From Phoronis australis (taxonomy: Eukaryota; Phoronida; Phoronidae): a stretch of 64,000 bases of DNA. Each line of letters starts with the position of its first letter. Positions within the stretch are counted from its first letter, which is position 1. The DNA lies in the NCBI GenBank assembly GCA_002633005.1, contig NMRA01000182.1, positions 9,077-73,076 on the forward strand, given 5' to 3'. Both the position numbers and the translations under genes were made by a program. Under the pieces are notes generated by a model, which made no database searches, had not been told where the DNA came from, and worked only from the letters and a program-made list of their open reading frames with translations. Of the stretch, positions 28,201-38,692 are shown one piece after another.

Positions 28201-31200
28201 TCAATCTCCTCGTCATTGAACATGTACCATGTTCCGCTGGAACTATCCTTGATGTGCGCCACATAGTGGCCACTGTAAGCACTAGGGCCTCGGTGAAGCA
28301 GTACAGCATAAAGATCGTAAAGGATGGACTGGTCTAGAAAGGAATACATCTTGAGTTACTATGGTGGTTGGGATAGGCACAAGGGCCTCAGTTAGTTTCA
28401 AAAAAATGATTTTGTTGTAAGCAGAAAATATTTTAATGCGCAAAATAATTTTATAACTAAGGTACTATAATATTTTATGAAGTGAGTATACTCAGTGTCA
28501 ACAATACAAACAGCATGAGCTGTGAGAGCAGTGAAAATCAGAAGTCATATAAAAATTCCGATGGCACAGAACACAAGTCATCAGATGAAACAGGAAACAT
28601 CTGTCATGATTCAAAAACAAACTGTCACGAGTAGACATTATTAGCTCCGCCACAATGACCACAAACAGCGAGGCTTAGATAGCCCACAATTCACCTGGTT
28701 GGTCCAAATAAGTACTCATGTCCAGCACCACTGGGAATTGGATGAATGTGTTCAGTTTTTTCTTGTGCCCAGAATTTCTGCAACATAAAAAATTGACATT
28801 TTCAATTCCAACTATTTTTTCTAGCAAATTTACTCCAAATCTCTTCAAATCTGGGTAGCGTACAAGTTAAGACCAATGTTATAACTGATCTAAAGCAAAT
28901 GTTTTGGATAACAAAAATAACTGACAGCAGACAGACTGGTTTTTCATATTTCATTACTTTACATGCTACGACGCTATCCATGTTGACAATGAAGACATGA
29001 CANATTACGAAACTGGTCACAAATTGCTCCTAAGCTTGAAAAGAACTGACAGTTCATCCATGTTCCACAAAATGGCTTGTCATGGAGGGGTCAATTAAGC
29101 GACAAGCACGGTCTCTAATAATACTACCAGTTCTTTTCAAGCCTAGAATCCTTATTGTGTTAGTAAGAAATATTTTGAGACCAATTTTCAAAAAGTAAAA
29201 AATCTTAAAGAAAGGTCAGTTTCTTTGAAGGAATGTAGGCTAATTTGTCACAGACTTTAAATATCAGAATTTAACTTGTTTATAAACATAAATTTGGCCA
29301 TGAAAAAGTCAGACAGCATTAATTTCATAAATAAGGTGCTATAATATTTTATGAAGTGAGTATACTCAGTGTCAACAATACAAACAGCATGAGCTGTGAG
29401 AGCAGTGAAAATCAGAAGTAATAGAAAAATTCCGATGGCACAGAACACAAGACATCAGATGAAACAGGAAACATCTGTCATGATTCAAAAACAAACTGTT
29501 ACGAGTATACATTATTAGCTCCGCCACAATGACCACAAACAGCGAGGCTTAGATAGCCCACAATTCACCTGGTTGGTCCAAATATGTACTCATGTCCAGC
29601 ACCACTGGGAACTGGATGAATGTGTTCAGTTTTTTCTTGTGCCCAGAATTTCTGCAACATAAAAAATTGACATTTTCAATTCCAACTCTTTTTTCTATCA
29701 AATTTACTCCAAATCTCTTCAAATCTGGGTAGCGTACAAGTTAAGACCAATGTTATAACTGATCTAAAGCAAATGTTTTGGATAACAAAAATAACTGACA
29801 GCAGACAGACTGGTTTTTCATATTTCATTACTTTACATGCTACGACGCTATCCATGTTGACAATGAAGACATGACACAAACAATAAGTGGATGGCACTAA
29901 CCGTTCAAACACAAATCTCAACAGTTGTAGATTCAATACAGGGGGAAGTGAACACAGTCGGATCTTCCTGGTAGCATTTTGCTTACTATTGCACTGGTTA
30001 CAGAAATACTGGTTTTCACCCTCCAGCTTTTCTTCCTGTAAATTAACATTTTACGACGTTTAAATCACTGAAACATAAGCAAACATTTGGTATTCACATG
30101 ACTATCCTACATTCAACAGAATATCGACTTCATGTCTGCGCAAAACACCTCAAAGAATTAAATGTGCAACACATAGAACAATTTTAAAAACAAATACTTC
30201 AAAATTTCTAAAATATGGTAAAATCTCACAAATTTCAGACAAAATGTAAGTGCCAAAATTTGAATTTTCATTCAAACGGATTCTAACAAGGTTAATTTCT
30301 CAACTAATTGTTTGCTAGGAAGTATGTTGTAGTATTTATATATGATAAAGGCATATATTTAGGGGCATTTATCAATGAGAAAATTTTCAGTTGCCCGTCA
30401 TGTTGGGTCCAGAATCTGTAAGAATTTAGCATAGTCCTTCACCAAAAATTCACAGATAACTACATTGTCATTGACACTTTCAACAGGGTATTGCATGACA
30501 TGATCCCAACCTGACTCACAAATAGCATGACAGCTCTGGATTTGAGAGTGAGTCAGATGGCAAATGTGGGGAGTTAAATCTAACTCATCTGCAGAACCTG
30601 ATTGCCACCTGGTGACAGAATGTAGTCAAGTCACAGCCAGAATTGTTCAACATATCAGTGATGATGAAGATTTCAGACAGTAATGAATTTTACCAGTCAA
30701 AAGAACTTTTTAAGATGCCCTTTTCAAGAAGTTAAAAAGTGTGGATATGGTATTCTCCACAGCTATTAGCATTCTTTTTTCTAAAGTACAAGGTCAAATT
30801 TGACCCTAAAATATACTTACCTTCAAGAATTCTGCAATGCACTCACGCAGTTCTTTATGGCCCTTGATATTCAAATCAAGTTCATAAAACTTGGAGCCTC
30901 TCTTTGAACATGTATGACAGGCTCCACACCTAACATAAACAAAAACATGAATCAAATAATCTTTCTCAGTAAATCAGACCCACTGCACATTAAGAGGTAA
31001 ACTTTTTACACGATTAAGCCAAACGTAGACGTTTCGCTATTTAATTCATTGGTTTACTTCACAGCACTGAAGAAAAAAAAACAGTGCAGGTGGTCTGATG
31101 TCATTTGCGGTGCATCAGACATGCGCAGGCCTCATGGTTGGGCCCATTGCACAAAACACCTGAGCAAAAGCACGAGAGCCCTATTATGGCTCCTCATGAA

Positions 31201-34200
31201 GAAAGTTTTCAAGTCTGCCAGTCTCCTTTAGGAAAACAGACAGACATTTCCATTTGTTGCACAGCACTGAAGATGAATATACCAAAAAATACCAGTACCC
31301 TCTATTTTCAGAGTGACAAGCTCAGGTCACTATAAATTAGGCAAACATCACATGCTATTTATAAACACTAGGACTTGTCTACTAGCAAGAAAATAACATT
31401 TGATTTAAACCACCAACAGTTATTCAAGAAACAGTTTTAGTTTTAGTGCCTGTAAAGTTATGACACTTCGTTACTGCTAAAGAACCCAGCTTAACAAGCA
31501 GGCGTGTCATGGTTGATCAATTCATGCGCCGACCGTGGTCTCATGCAGTAACGAAATCGAAGTCCAGAAAGCACATCTCATCCGTGTACGGAACAAGTTG
31601 AGATCAGTTTTCCAGTCATAAGTAGTCTGAATCAAAAGTCTGTTTCTTTGACAGAGCGCAAGATTACAGCAACTTCAAATGAACAATTTGAAAAAGGTTG
31701 ACAGAAGACTAAAACTAACACACACACATATATGTCACTACCTTGTAACATAATCGTACTCGCCGCTGAAGTGATCCTGTATAACGCGGCTGACACGAGG
31801 GTCGGGGTCACGTGACAGTGTATCCTCAAGGAGCGAGATGAATAACTTGGAGAACTCTTGCGCATCCTGTTGTTGCCCGGCGTCAATTCCGAGACTGGAC
31901 ACCAACGGGGTGGGATCAACGTAGCTAAAAAGAACAGATAGTGCAGTCATGTGAAATCTCTTTTGATGCAGTCTCCTTCTTGGGCACACAGAGCAAGTAA
32001 GGATTACAATACACATTCAAAACAAAATTTAATGTAAATACTAACAAAAGACAAAACACTGACAATTAAATTCATAGTCGGCGATACTCAATTATTCAAA
32101 CAGTCAAATGCTATGCTTTGTTCCTAAAATATCTCTGAGCACAGACACAAATAAAGGATATGAATTTAATCGACATCAAAGTGTAGTTTCTCTCAAAGTG
32201 ATGTTATTGTCTAAAATTGAAACGACTACCCTGTCTTTAAATAAAACACTTTAAATCCATAACACCCCACTTGGGTACCAGTGAACATACTTTTAAGTCC
32301 TCTAAGGCAAACCTACCACGCCAAATTCCAAAGCAAATGAGATTTTTTACTTCCAATGTCTTAAGATTAATATTGTCCAAAAGTACGAAAATTTATAGTG
32401 ATTTCATACTGAAACACTCATTTCAAATGAAAAACATTATTTTTTTCTGAAATGTTTCAGCATCACATACATTTTTTATCAAACATTTGTCTTCATTCAA
32501 CAGACAATACAAACTGAAGCCACTATATGCATTGCATACTGATTAAACTATTTCCTCACCCCCTGTTGCTCTGTTGCAGAAGTGCAAATATCAGTTGTAG
32601 TCTCCCACATATGGACGAGGGCATGTGCAGACGCAGCTTCTCATTGGCTAGATCAGGCAGCCTCCTTCTGGCGGGCGACGAACTGCTAGTCACATCTAAA
32701 ACAGGATGACAAATCACATCGTCCATACAACTGTAGCTTTTGAGAGAACTAAAGCATTCTGTCATGTGACCTAATTTAAAATGGTGGTGTGCAACTCTGG
32801 CCAAGTTGACAGGGACAATATGCCATTTTGTTAACACACGGACATTTTGAGACACCGAGCACTTTTGTGTGAATCATTTGAGTATCCAACTGCAGAACAG
32901 TGACAATTTGACAAAAAGATGGCCGCAAAGAAGTTATGAAAAAAAAACTGCTCTCCTTACAATTTCAAATATAAGATGAACAAGACTTGAAACAATGACA
33001 AAAACAGAGTTGGTATTTTGTGAATGTTTTTTAATGCTTGTTTTGATGACTGCTTTGGTAGTACCACTATTGCCATGGAACATTGAGTTTCACACAATGG
33101 CAAGTGTCCAATGATTTTTCATTTTGCAACTGCCACAAAAATTGAGTACAAGCAACCTATAAGGCAACAAATGAAAAAATAATAAAAGTTGTTGCCACTT
33201 GGGGGGGGGCAAAATATAGAATCCACCTGGAAATGGGAATGATTTAAACAATAAAGAGTAATTTTTGGCTTAATATTCCACTTCCTTTTAATTTTATGTT
33301 ACTTTGAAGATGACCATTTGTAGTCAATTAAGGCAGGGTTCAATATAACTTTATAACGTACCAACACAAATTTTGTTCTGTTTAGCTTTTAAATCAAAGA
33401 CAATTGCCCAAAATAGGAGAATGGTTTTTAGAAAAAACAATAACAGCATTTTTGGTGAATTTTAACCACAACTCAAATTAATCGGACTAGCCTCCCTTAC
33501 ACTGTTCACTCGAAAAACAACTGGACACATCACATGATCGCGAGGTGGACGGAGCTGATTGGTCAAGAGATGATGAAGACTGATTGTCAGATGAGACAGT
33601 GCATTCAGATGCAGCACCGGTGGAACTGTCTGTGTCAGCACATGGCTGAAGAGTGTATACGGTGCCTGCCTGGCCAGTCTCACTTGTAGATGGGGTGACG
33701 GACTGACTGTGCCTCTCGCAGTCAACGTCAGTCCATGCATAGATGGCCGAGCGAAAGCAAGCATTGTGAAACCATACCTAAACAGATCAAGAGTAACACA
33801 AACCATTGAAATACATCCACATTAGAAATTAAATTATATGCAAATAAATAAATTGCAACAAACTTGCGCTGCAGTAGTTAGGCTTGTTGGAAAATCTACA
33901 CAAGTCAGCAAAATTTTATGATCCTCCAAGCGCTTCGTGGAAAGAAGTAGATGCCAGAGATAGATGCAATAACAATAAAAATGGTCAACACACACATAAA
34001 TCCTTCACCACGACAGTATTATGTAGACCAAGCTTCTCACAAGAAAATCAAGATCACATACGATCTCGCGAAATCACACACGTGAAAGGCGATTGTTTTG
34101 CGAGGAAAATAGTCGAAGTGATTGGTAAGTGAGGTTGAAATGTTGAATAGTGGTTGAATTCACCTTTTCCGTTCCATAAACGACAATTTTTGCCACAAAT

Positions 34201-37200
34201 ACACGGTAATTCATTGGGATCTACAAAACTCAGCCCTGCTATTAGGCTCCAGTTTCTGTAGCATGTGCGTATGAAAGTTTTTCAAGTCCCGCTAGACAGG
34301 ACACTCATCTATTACAAGTTACTTCCAGCCATGGTTGGTACTTGGTAATACAGCTGACCAATGCAGGTTCTCAAGGAAACAATCCCATGACTGCAGCAGC
34401 CAGGGATTCAAACCTCAACATTTTGGTTAGGAGTCCACCACACTAATCACCGAGTCACATTGGCACTGCAGGCACTAACATAGCCATCATTTATTTGCTA
34501 AAAAATGTTCCTACCTGCAGCAAACTATTAACATAGCAAGTAGCACCAAGATTCTTTAAACCGACAAAATTATTCTGAAAAAAAACAGAAGATTAGATTA
34601 AATAATATGTAACCTGGACTTCAATGATAAAAATTAAATGAGAACAGACCATCCACGGAACTATTGCATTAAAAGTAACATAGTACTTATCAAAAGTCTA
34701 TTTTTTCAAATATCTTGAATTATTAATCAAAATTTAAAAACTCTATAATATTTGAAGCCAAGTATTTTGAACACATATGATGATCACAGAAAAGTATTAC
34801 ATGCAAAAAAACTAGCCAGACTTGTGTAATTGAAGGACAGAGTCTTTTGTAGTAAAAAATTACAATTTTCAAATGAAGATCTCTGTCACTTCCAGAAAAG
34901 TACAAATTTTCACCAATACATTGTGAATTTTTCTTTTAATTAATCTTACAACCCATCTACTTGAAATTGTGAATTCTCTACCTGTCAAATACCTGTCTCA
35001 ATGCAGATTGTCACGATTTTAAAATGTAAAACAATGCATGGGAATGTCATACCTTGAAAGTTTCAGTCAACAATCCATCAACAAACAAAGTTTTAGAGCA
35101 TTTTAAGTGATTGCACCTTATGATCTATGTATCTTCAAACTTATTTGGTAATGGAAAATCTAGTTCTAAACAGAACTTGGCAGTGAAAAAATTAAAGCTG
35201 TTATAAACCATACAATCTCTCAATTTTTGTCACAGGCTAATAAGGGAATTCCAATGCAGCATCACTGCGTAATTATCGTTTATTTGAATTGAAATTGTCT
35301 AAAGGCAACTTTTCCATGTCATTTTTAGCAAAAATAAGATCCGTTGATTATCCCAGACATATTTTTAAGTTAATTGCAGCTTTATGTAACTTAAACAATT
35401 ACTCTACTCCGGAAGTGACGTTTTGGGAGGCAAGAATTTCGCACAAACTTCTTTTCATATAGTCTGACTGTGGGGTTCTCTCTGGGTTGTGATAAGTTTG
35501 GTCATCGTTTGCTTTTGTTTATAAGTCAGTCAACATGTCACACTGTTAGCCTACTGCGTAGCAGGATGTACTCATTATCGTCTCACGGACAGAGGAATAA
35601 CTGTCCCACTTGCCCGAGTGTCCCGCGAAACACTGGATAGTGACCTGAGCACACAAACTGCTTACATCCCGCCGTGTGACTCCCTCGCCACACACCTGGC
35701 ACCTTCTAAATAGCTCCAATACTTTAGACAAGTTTACAATAAACTTATCAAAGTTAAGCTCACCGACCTGTTCATTGAACGATGAACTGTCCTCTAGCCG
35801 GGTGTCGAACTGGGCCTGTATTCACTCTTACTACTCAACATCGTAGCAGGGCTGCTTACAGGCTCCGGGCGATAATGAGTAGATCGCGGTAGGCAGCAAC
35901 AGTTTGGCATATTGACTGACTCGTAAACAAAAGCAAACCACCACCGAACTTATCACAACCAAGGTAGATCAATTACTAACTCGACAGCTCTCACAGTCAG
36001 ACTATATAAAAAGAAACTGGCGTGAAATTCTTGCCTCCCACAACATCACTTCCGGAGTAGAGAACGAATAATTAATTAAAATATGAAAAGCTGTAATTAA
36101 GTGAAAAATATGTCTGGGATAATAAACGAATCTTATTTTTGCTAAAAATGACATGAAAAAAGTAAATGAACCTTTAATGAAACTTAAGGTATTCCCCCGA
36201 CGGCCACCGTGCAAATGTCAGTTTTTGTCAATCCTAGAAATTAAACATGTCTAATCTGAAAAAGAAACGAGATGAAATCACACTTAATCAAAAGTTGGTA
36301 ATTAAACACTGATCGTGCAGGATTGGTGAGCCTGTAAGAGCTGTAGGCCTAGATGTTTCACCCACCTTCTTCCTGCGCTCTTCCTCAGGGTCATCAATAT
36401 CATGCCACTTTGAGTCGTCAATCTCGCCCAACCACTCCCTCTCGCCAATACAGTTCAGGCAGTAGGGATTACCCCGACAATTTCTTCTGCAAAAGCGATG
36501 GCAATTGTAAAAAATATTTAGTGCACAATAAGCCCAAACATCAAAAAATCATTACGATAACTGCACACAAGTCCTGTAAAAATGCTTCCACACACAGACA
36601 CACTCTGTGGAAACACTGTACTTCTGAAGTCAACCAGGTGAATAAAAATAGTTGCATATTTCCTATTTCACAATCACTGAATTGAACGGTTTACACTGAG
36701 TTAGTGTTTTCATTGTAAAGTCACACACTGGAACAACTTTGTAAAGTCACGCATTAGAACAACTTCGACTGGATTAGCAACCAGCAAACTGTATTTAATT
36801 AAAAGTTGTAACTACACAAGAGATTTGTTAAATCGTTTAAAAAAAACACTAAATTATTCTTAAAATACTGAGAAGACAGCACAGCCAAGACATTAAGGCA
36901 TGGGCCCAATTGGCCGATAGCATGAAGCAGTTTCAAATAGTGACACAGCTATGTTCCTTAACTTTTCATGACATTTATTGATTTGTGATTACATAGATTG
37001 TCCTTTAATGTCGTTTTATCTTCACAACTAAGTCAGCTTTTAATTTTGACACACAATGAAAATACATCGAGCTCTCAATACTAATGAAAATAAACAGGGA
37101 CTTTTCACGAAACCATTGAATGTCACCAATTAAAAGACTAAGTTCCTATTTACTTTCATTAAAATAAGGGCTCACTTTTCATATTAATTATCAAAAAATA

Positions 37201-37514
37201 GTGGTAGTCAAAAAGGAGCTCACAATAAAAATTAGAAGGAAAATAAAACATTTGTGAGTAAACAAAGACATAAACAAGCAAAAGATTTAGGGAATTTATC
37301 AAGTCCCTATTTGGGACCAGACACATATCGCTACAAAGTCAAACGGAAAAAGAACCAGCACACTCCAGCTCAGGTCTTACCTGCACTGGCCCTGTTTGCA
37401 TGGCTTCAGGTGTAGTCTATAAGCTTGCTTCACGTCCCTCTCAGTAACATCGCGGGGGTCAGTGTGTTTGGCCCAGTCCCAAGCTTGGGCATCCAGCTCC
37501 TTCTTACTGGGCAT
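4290..37514 (-). CDS. USP48: USP48-type ubiquitin carboxyl-terminal hydrolase, 27 coding exons, 1,104 aa
   Basis: Cysteine-protease deubiquitinase of the USP (C19) family. Human USP48 is mainly nuclear and acts on ubiquitinated chromatin and NF-kB components (family knowledge). Coding exons, 5' to 3' on the minus strand: 37514-37381, 36486-36366, 34574-34515, 33777-33501, 32695-32560, 31924-31742, 30929-30821, 30035-29902, 29651-29569, 28333-28151, 27459-27364, 26134-26040, 16397-16216, 14916-14868, 14293-14133, 13442-13348, 12900-12790, 12477-12454, 12012-11903, 11657-11482, 10861-10748, 9720-9599, 8878-8715, 8122-7964, 7194-7069, 5549-5501, 4351-4290. All junctions are GT-AG and phases agree, totalling 3,315 nt. 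Visible landmarks are the Cys box [11 protein letters not shown] (Cys98), QQQDAQEF (about 260-267), zinc-ribbon CxxC pairs (exons 7-8), the His box [10 protein letters not shown] (His435) with FND (Asn452), a DUSP region (about 505-920), a lysine-rich stretch (about 978) and a ubiquitin-like domain (about 1015-1070) followed by VDEP and a GFKGTGLLG tail. Human USP48 is near 1,035 aa; the excess is mainly a Ser/Thr-rich insertion in exons 4-5. Confidence 0.95.
4560..4605. repeat. 13-bp tandem repeat, 3.5 units
   Basis: GGAAGCAGTGTAT repeated with no variation at 4560, 4573, 4586 and (partial) 4599. It lies in the last USP48 intron, about 210 bp upstream (in gene order) of exon 27. Confidence 0.9.
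7495..7890 (+). other. 132-codon open frame opposite USP48 intron 24, uncertain
   Basis: A plus-strand frame in the intron between exons 24 and 25 encodes [20 protein letters not shown], then [20 protein letters not shown] and [19 protein letters not shown]. It is long for AT-rich intron DNA and has low repeat content. There is no recognised domain, and no splice or promoter evidence. It may be a fragment of another gene or chance. Confidence 0.25.
8200..8286. repeat. 19-bp tandem repeat, 4.6 units
   Basis: TGTCACACAACTCCAGTGA with an exact 19-bp period from 8200. Each junction makes TGATGTCAC, one base from a CRE site. It lies in USP48 intron 23, about 80 bp upstream (in gene order) of exon 24. 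Confidence 0.93.
9100..9389 (-). pseudogene. Exon-like open segment of unknown origin in USP48 intron 22
   Basis: On the minus strand a good acceptor (TTAAATATTGTTAG) at 9390 is followed by an open frame: [20 protein letters not shown], later [20 protein letters not shown] and [19 protein letters not shown]. The composition looks like a folded, helical protein and unlike the shadow frames nearby. It is not part of the USP48 homology, where exon 22 joins exon 23 in phase without it. It could be an inserted gene fragment, a retrocopy piece or an alternative exon. I recognise no family. Confidence 0.35.
16689..16733. repeat. 9-bp tandem repeat, five units
   Basis: GGAATGTCA five times with no variation. 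It lies in USP48 intron 12, close to exon 13. Confidence 0.93.
18461..18869. repeat. 68-bp satellite, six units
   Basis: Six head-to-tail units with an exact 68-bp period start at 18461, 18529, 18597, 18665, 18733 and 18801. Each unit begins TTCAATTGAAACAG and contains TTAGTTGGTATTATTCCCAG. Units differ at only a few positions, so the array is young. It lies in USP48 intron 12. Confidence 0.95.
18970..19242 (-). CDS. Possible small gene with a 39-nt intron, 77 aa, unknown function
   Basis: On the minus strand ATG at 19242 opens a frame ([16 protein letters not shown]) that meets a TGA after two more codons. Removing 19194-19156 as an intron (GTCAGT...CTACAG, 39 nt) restores the frame into [18 protein letters not shown] and onward to a TAA at 18970, giving 77 residues. 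Residue use looks protein-like, but I recognise no family. A 39-nt intron is very short, so a frame-broken retrocopy or an exon pair of a larger gene are alternatives. A possible donor (GTAAAG) also occurs just before the stop. It lies within USP48 intron 12, same strand as USP48. Confidence 0.35.
21163..21169 (+). promoter_or_regulatory. TATA-like box of the C-type lectin gene
   Basis: TATTTAA lies 62-68 bases upstream of the lectin ATG (21231). That leaves room for a transcription start about 30 bases on and a short 5' UTR. This is position and motif evidence only. Confidence 0.45.
21231..23084 (+). CDS. Secreted C-type lectin with coiled-coil stalk, 2 exons, 225 aa
   Basis: Exons 21231-21792 and 22969-23084, joined in phase 1 (donor GTAAGG, acceptor TTTCAG), give a 225-residue protein. 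Residues 1-17 are a hydrophobic signal peptide. Residues 26-95 are a stalk made of two similar copies of a Gln/Glu/Leu-rich segment (KQQQ..EIQQL and [10 protein letters not shown]), likely a coiled coil for oligomerisation. Residues 100-225 form a C-type lectin domain with CPASY at the start, EPN at 190-192, WND at 209-211 and the closing cysteines 200, 214 and 223. EPN with WND is the calcium and mannose-type ligand signature, so a secreted pattern-recognition or agglutinating lectin is likely. The gene lies inside USP48 intron 12 on the opposite strand and has its own TATA-like box. N-glycosylation sequons (NHS, NYS, NST, NAT) are present. Confidence 0.9.
22250..22335 (+). repeat. tRNA-derived SINE head in the lectin intron
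   Basis: The sequence has a tRNA-like layout: an A-box-like GGCTCAAAGC near 22256, the anticodon-arm-like GCATCGGACTGTGGCCT, and a degraded B box (GGTCATGTATTAAAATCC) about 45 bases on, followed by CATCTTGG. This is the arrangement of tRNA-derived SINE heads; it is too diverged to be a working tRNA. The 3' tail is not delimited. Confidence 0.55.
28151..28333 (-). CDS. USP48: USP48 exon 10, catalytic His box
   Basis: This exon encodes the second half of the USP catalytic core: [19 protein letters not shown], then [12 protein letters not shown]. The general base is the His of SGHY (residue 435) and the third catalytic-site position is the Asn/Asp pair of FND (452-453). It begins with two bases completing a split Asp codon and ends one base into a Gly codon, matching exons 9 and 11. 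The invariant residues are intact, so the enzyme is predicted to be active. Confidence 0.94.
28457..29002. repeat. Duplicated block 1, copy A (matches 29332-29876)
   Basis: About 546 bp nearly identical to 29332-29876 in direct orientation. It carries one copy of USP48 exon 9 and its flanking intron sequence. Differences are scattered single bases in intron and silent sites, as expected for alleles. The right edge coincides with an n at 29003. Confidence 0.85.
28695..28777 (-). CDS. USP48: Second copy of USP48 exon 9 (probable allelic duplicate)
   Basis: This 83-nt exon encodes the same residues as exon 9 at 29651-29569 (core [20 protein letters not shown]), with only silent differences. It sits in a 546-bp block that repeats 29332-29876. 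Because 83 is not a multiple of three, splicing both copies would shift the frame, so at most one can be used in a transcript. The block ends at an ambiguous base (29003). I read it as the other haplotype; a true mutually exclusive exon pair is the alternative. Confidence 0.8.
29030..29146. mobile_element. 117-bp MITE-like inverted repeat
   Basis: CTAAGCTTGAAAAGAACTG at 29030-29048 is matched in reverse by CAGTTCTTTTCAAGCCTAG at 29128-29146 (18 of 19). The interior is about 80 bp with no frame. It lies next to the ambiguous base at 29003, between the two copies of block 1, in USP48 intron 9. Confidence 0.5.
29332..29876. repeat. Duplicated block 1, copy B (matches 28457-29002)
   Basis: About 545 bp with the exon 9 copy I use in the gene model. 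Its sequence continues without ambiguity into exon 8 at 29902, whereas copy A breaks off at an n in the same place. That makes copy B the continuous one on the upstream (5') side of the gene. Confidence 0.85.
34240..34466 (-). repeat. tRNA-derived SINE in USP48 intron 3/2 region
   Basis: Read on the minus strand from 34466 there is an A-box-like GTGACTCGGTGATTAGTGTGG, then GGTTTGAATCCC (34414-34403), a good B box about 35 bases on. A unique tail follows towards 34240. The spacing matches RNA polymerase III promoters of tRNA SINEs. It lies within USP48 intron 3 (34514-33778), same strand as the gene. Confidence 0.65.
34515..34574 (-). CDS. USP48: USP48 exon 3, catalytic Cys box
   Basis: This 60-nt exon in phase 0 encodes 20 residues that contain the USP Cys box, G-A-T-C-Y-V-N. 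The nucleophile falls at residue 98 of the assembled protein, the position I recall for human USP48. The acceptor is CAG before 34574 and the donor is GTAG at 34514-34511. It lies just downstream (in gene order) of the intron that carries the foldback element and a SINE. Confidence 0.93.
35309..36163. mobile_element. Foldback element with ~290-bp inverted arms in USP48 intron 2
   Basis: The arms 35309-35600 and 35865-36163 are inverted copies. They share TCATTTTTAGCAAAAATAAG, the CCCAGACATATTTTTAAG-type stretch, CTACTCCGGAAGTGA, GGGAGGCAAGAATTTC and the GATAATGAGTA inner end. Arms differ by small indels. The core of about 265 bp is richer in GC and encodes a protein fragment listed separately. 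A foldback or MITE that captured a coding fragment is the simplest reading. Confidence 0.75.
35546..35815 (-). pseudogene. Zinc-ribbon-like protein fragment inside the foldback element
   Basis: Starting after a possible acceptor (AATACAG), the minus-strand frame encodes 89 residues without a start: [18 protein letters not shown], then [20 protein letters not shown] and [16 protein letters not shown]. The CxxC...C...H spacing with the final W resembles the zinc ribbon of lineage-expanded, transposon-associated invertebrate proteins (LELF..C..CG ... C..GH...W). It is a fragment, because the N-terminal part is missing and the frame runs into the inverted arm. Confidence 0.5.
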
Positions 37515-37516
37515 CC

Positions 37517-37534
37517 CTACACACGACCCTCCAT
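37517..37534 (-). promoter_or_regulatory. Upstream mini-ORF directly before the USP48 start
   Basis: On the minus strand an ATG at 37534 opens a five-codon frame (M-E-G-R-V) that stops at 37517, two bases before the USP48 ATG at 37514. If this stretch is in the 5' UTR it would be a uORF that could lower or condition USP48 translation. A possible splice acceptor (TTTTATAG) lies immediately upstream, so a 5' UTR intron is plausible. The transcript start is not visible. Confidence 0.4.
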
Positions 37535-38370
37535 TACTATAAAACAGGAAAAATATTCTGGAAGGGAAGTTAGGAACTGTGCAGCAACTGATAAGGACCT
37601 GCTGTCAGAAAAACAAAATTCAGAACTAATCTATTTGTACGAACTACAAAATCGGTCTTTTCTTTCCATTACCACAAAGAGCATGCAGAGCATTCATGAG
37701 CAAAAAATTCATAATTTATCCTAACTGGGCCTTCTAATATTGAGAGTTAGAATTGTCCTGGAAAACATGGTAGGGCGCAGAGATGATGCATTAACAACCA
37801 ATGATTGTTGATCGTTTGCTTCTTCACATAAAACTAAGAGCTGAATGGGAAGTCCAGTAATTATGGATGCGATTCATTGTGAATTGCCTTCATCATCTCC
37901 GTGAAGGTTAGAGCTTTGGGCTTTTGCACCGCCACATACAGAATTTCTTGTTTGAAAAGCTCATTTCCCATTTGGCGACCTGAGAATTTGCCAGGTTGTA
38001 TTTGGCGAGTTGACATTACGCTTAGCATCGAGTTCTGTGATACACTAGCAACGAGCACAGAGACATTTACAATACAGATGCTCATGATAGCTTTCATTGA
38101 CTGGGTGTTCATGCCTTCTAACAGACAGAAGTAAACTTAAACTTTTTACAGCACGTTTTCCTCCAGTATTCATGAATACACACACATCACTACTCCCTAG
38201 TGTCGACCAAGTGAAATACATTATCCAAGACATCTGTAGATCCAATTATCAGTTAGAAAATGGGCGTAATAGTCTGATGTAGCTGCCTTTGGTTTGAGAA
38301 ACAGTTGCTTCCAATGAACAAGCAATATTCACTACTTGCTCTATTACATCACTTCCAGACGTGACAGTTA

Positions 38371-38480
38371 GGTCCAGTAAATCTTCTCCTAGCCACTTGC
38401 CAAGCAGCAATTGCCCAATAGTTTAGATACTTGACTCGTACGCAGGGATCCCTGGTTGAAGTCTCAGTGTCAGCAGATTT
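38371..38480 (+). repeat. tRNA-derived SINE-like repeat
   Basis: TAGTTTAGATACTTGACTCG, GTACGCAGGGATCCC and TGGTTGAAGTCTC form a tRNA-like head with a B-box-like GGTTGAAGTCT at about 38454. The preceding AGCCACTTGCCAAGCAGCAA recurs at about 38650, so two diverged copies of the same family lie close together. Confidence 0.5.
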
Positions 38481-38624
38481 TTCAACTAAATTGAATCCCA
38501 AGAAAACCATGATATGTGTATGATAGTTACAAATGGCAGACGGAGAGGGAGCTGAGATTTGTAGCTAAGAGGCGTGTTTGTTCTGCAGAAGGAGAAGGGG
38601 TGTTGTATTACGAGACTTCTGGGT

Positions 38625-38692
38625 GTGGCAGTCCAATAAAGTCTCCCAAGCCACTTGCCAAGTATCAATTACCTTTAAATCGAATGGTTTGG
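38625..38692. repeat. Second, diverged copy of the 38371 repeat
   Basis: GTCCAATAAAGTCTCCCAAG followed by CCACTTGCCAAGTATCAATT parallels 38370-38410 (GTCCAGTAAATCTTCTCCTA, GCCACTTGCCAAGCAGCAAT). No B box is left in this copy. Confidence 0.45.

Noticed and set aside
37861-38134. Opposed frames on both strands (83 and 77 codons)
   Set aside because: No recognisable protein on either strand and no conserved signal; overlapping open frames are common at this size in AT-rich DNA.
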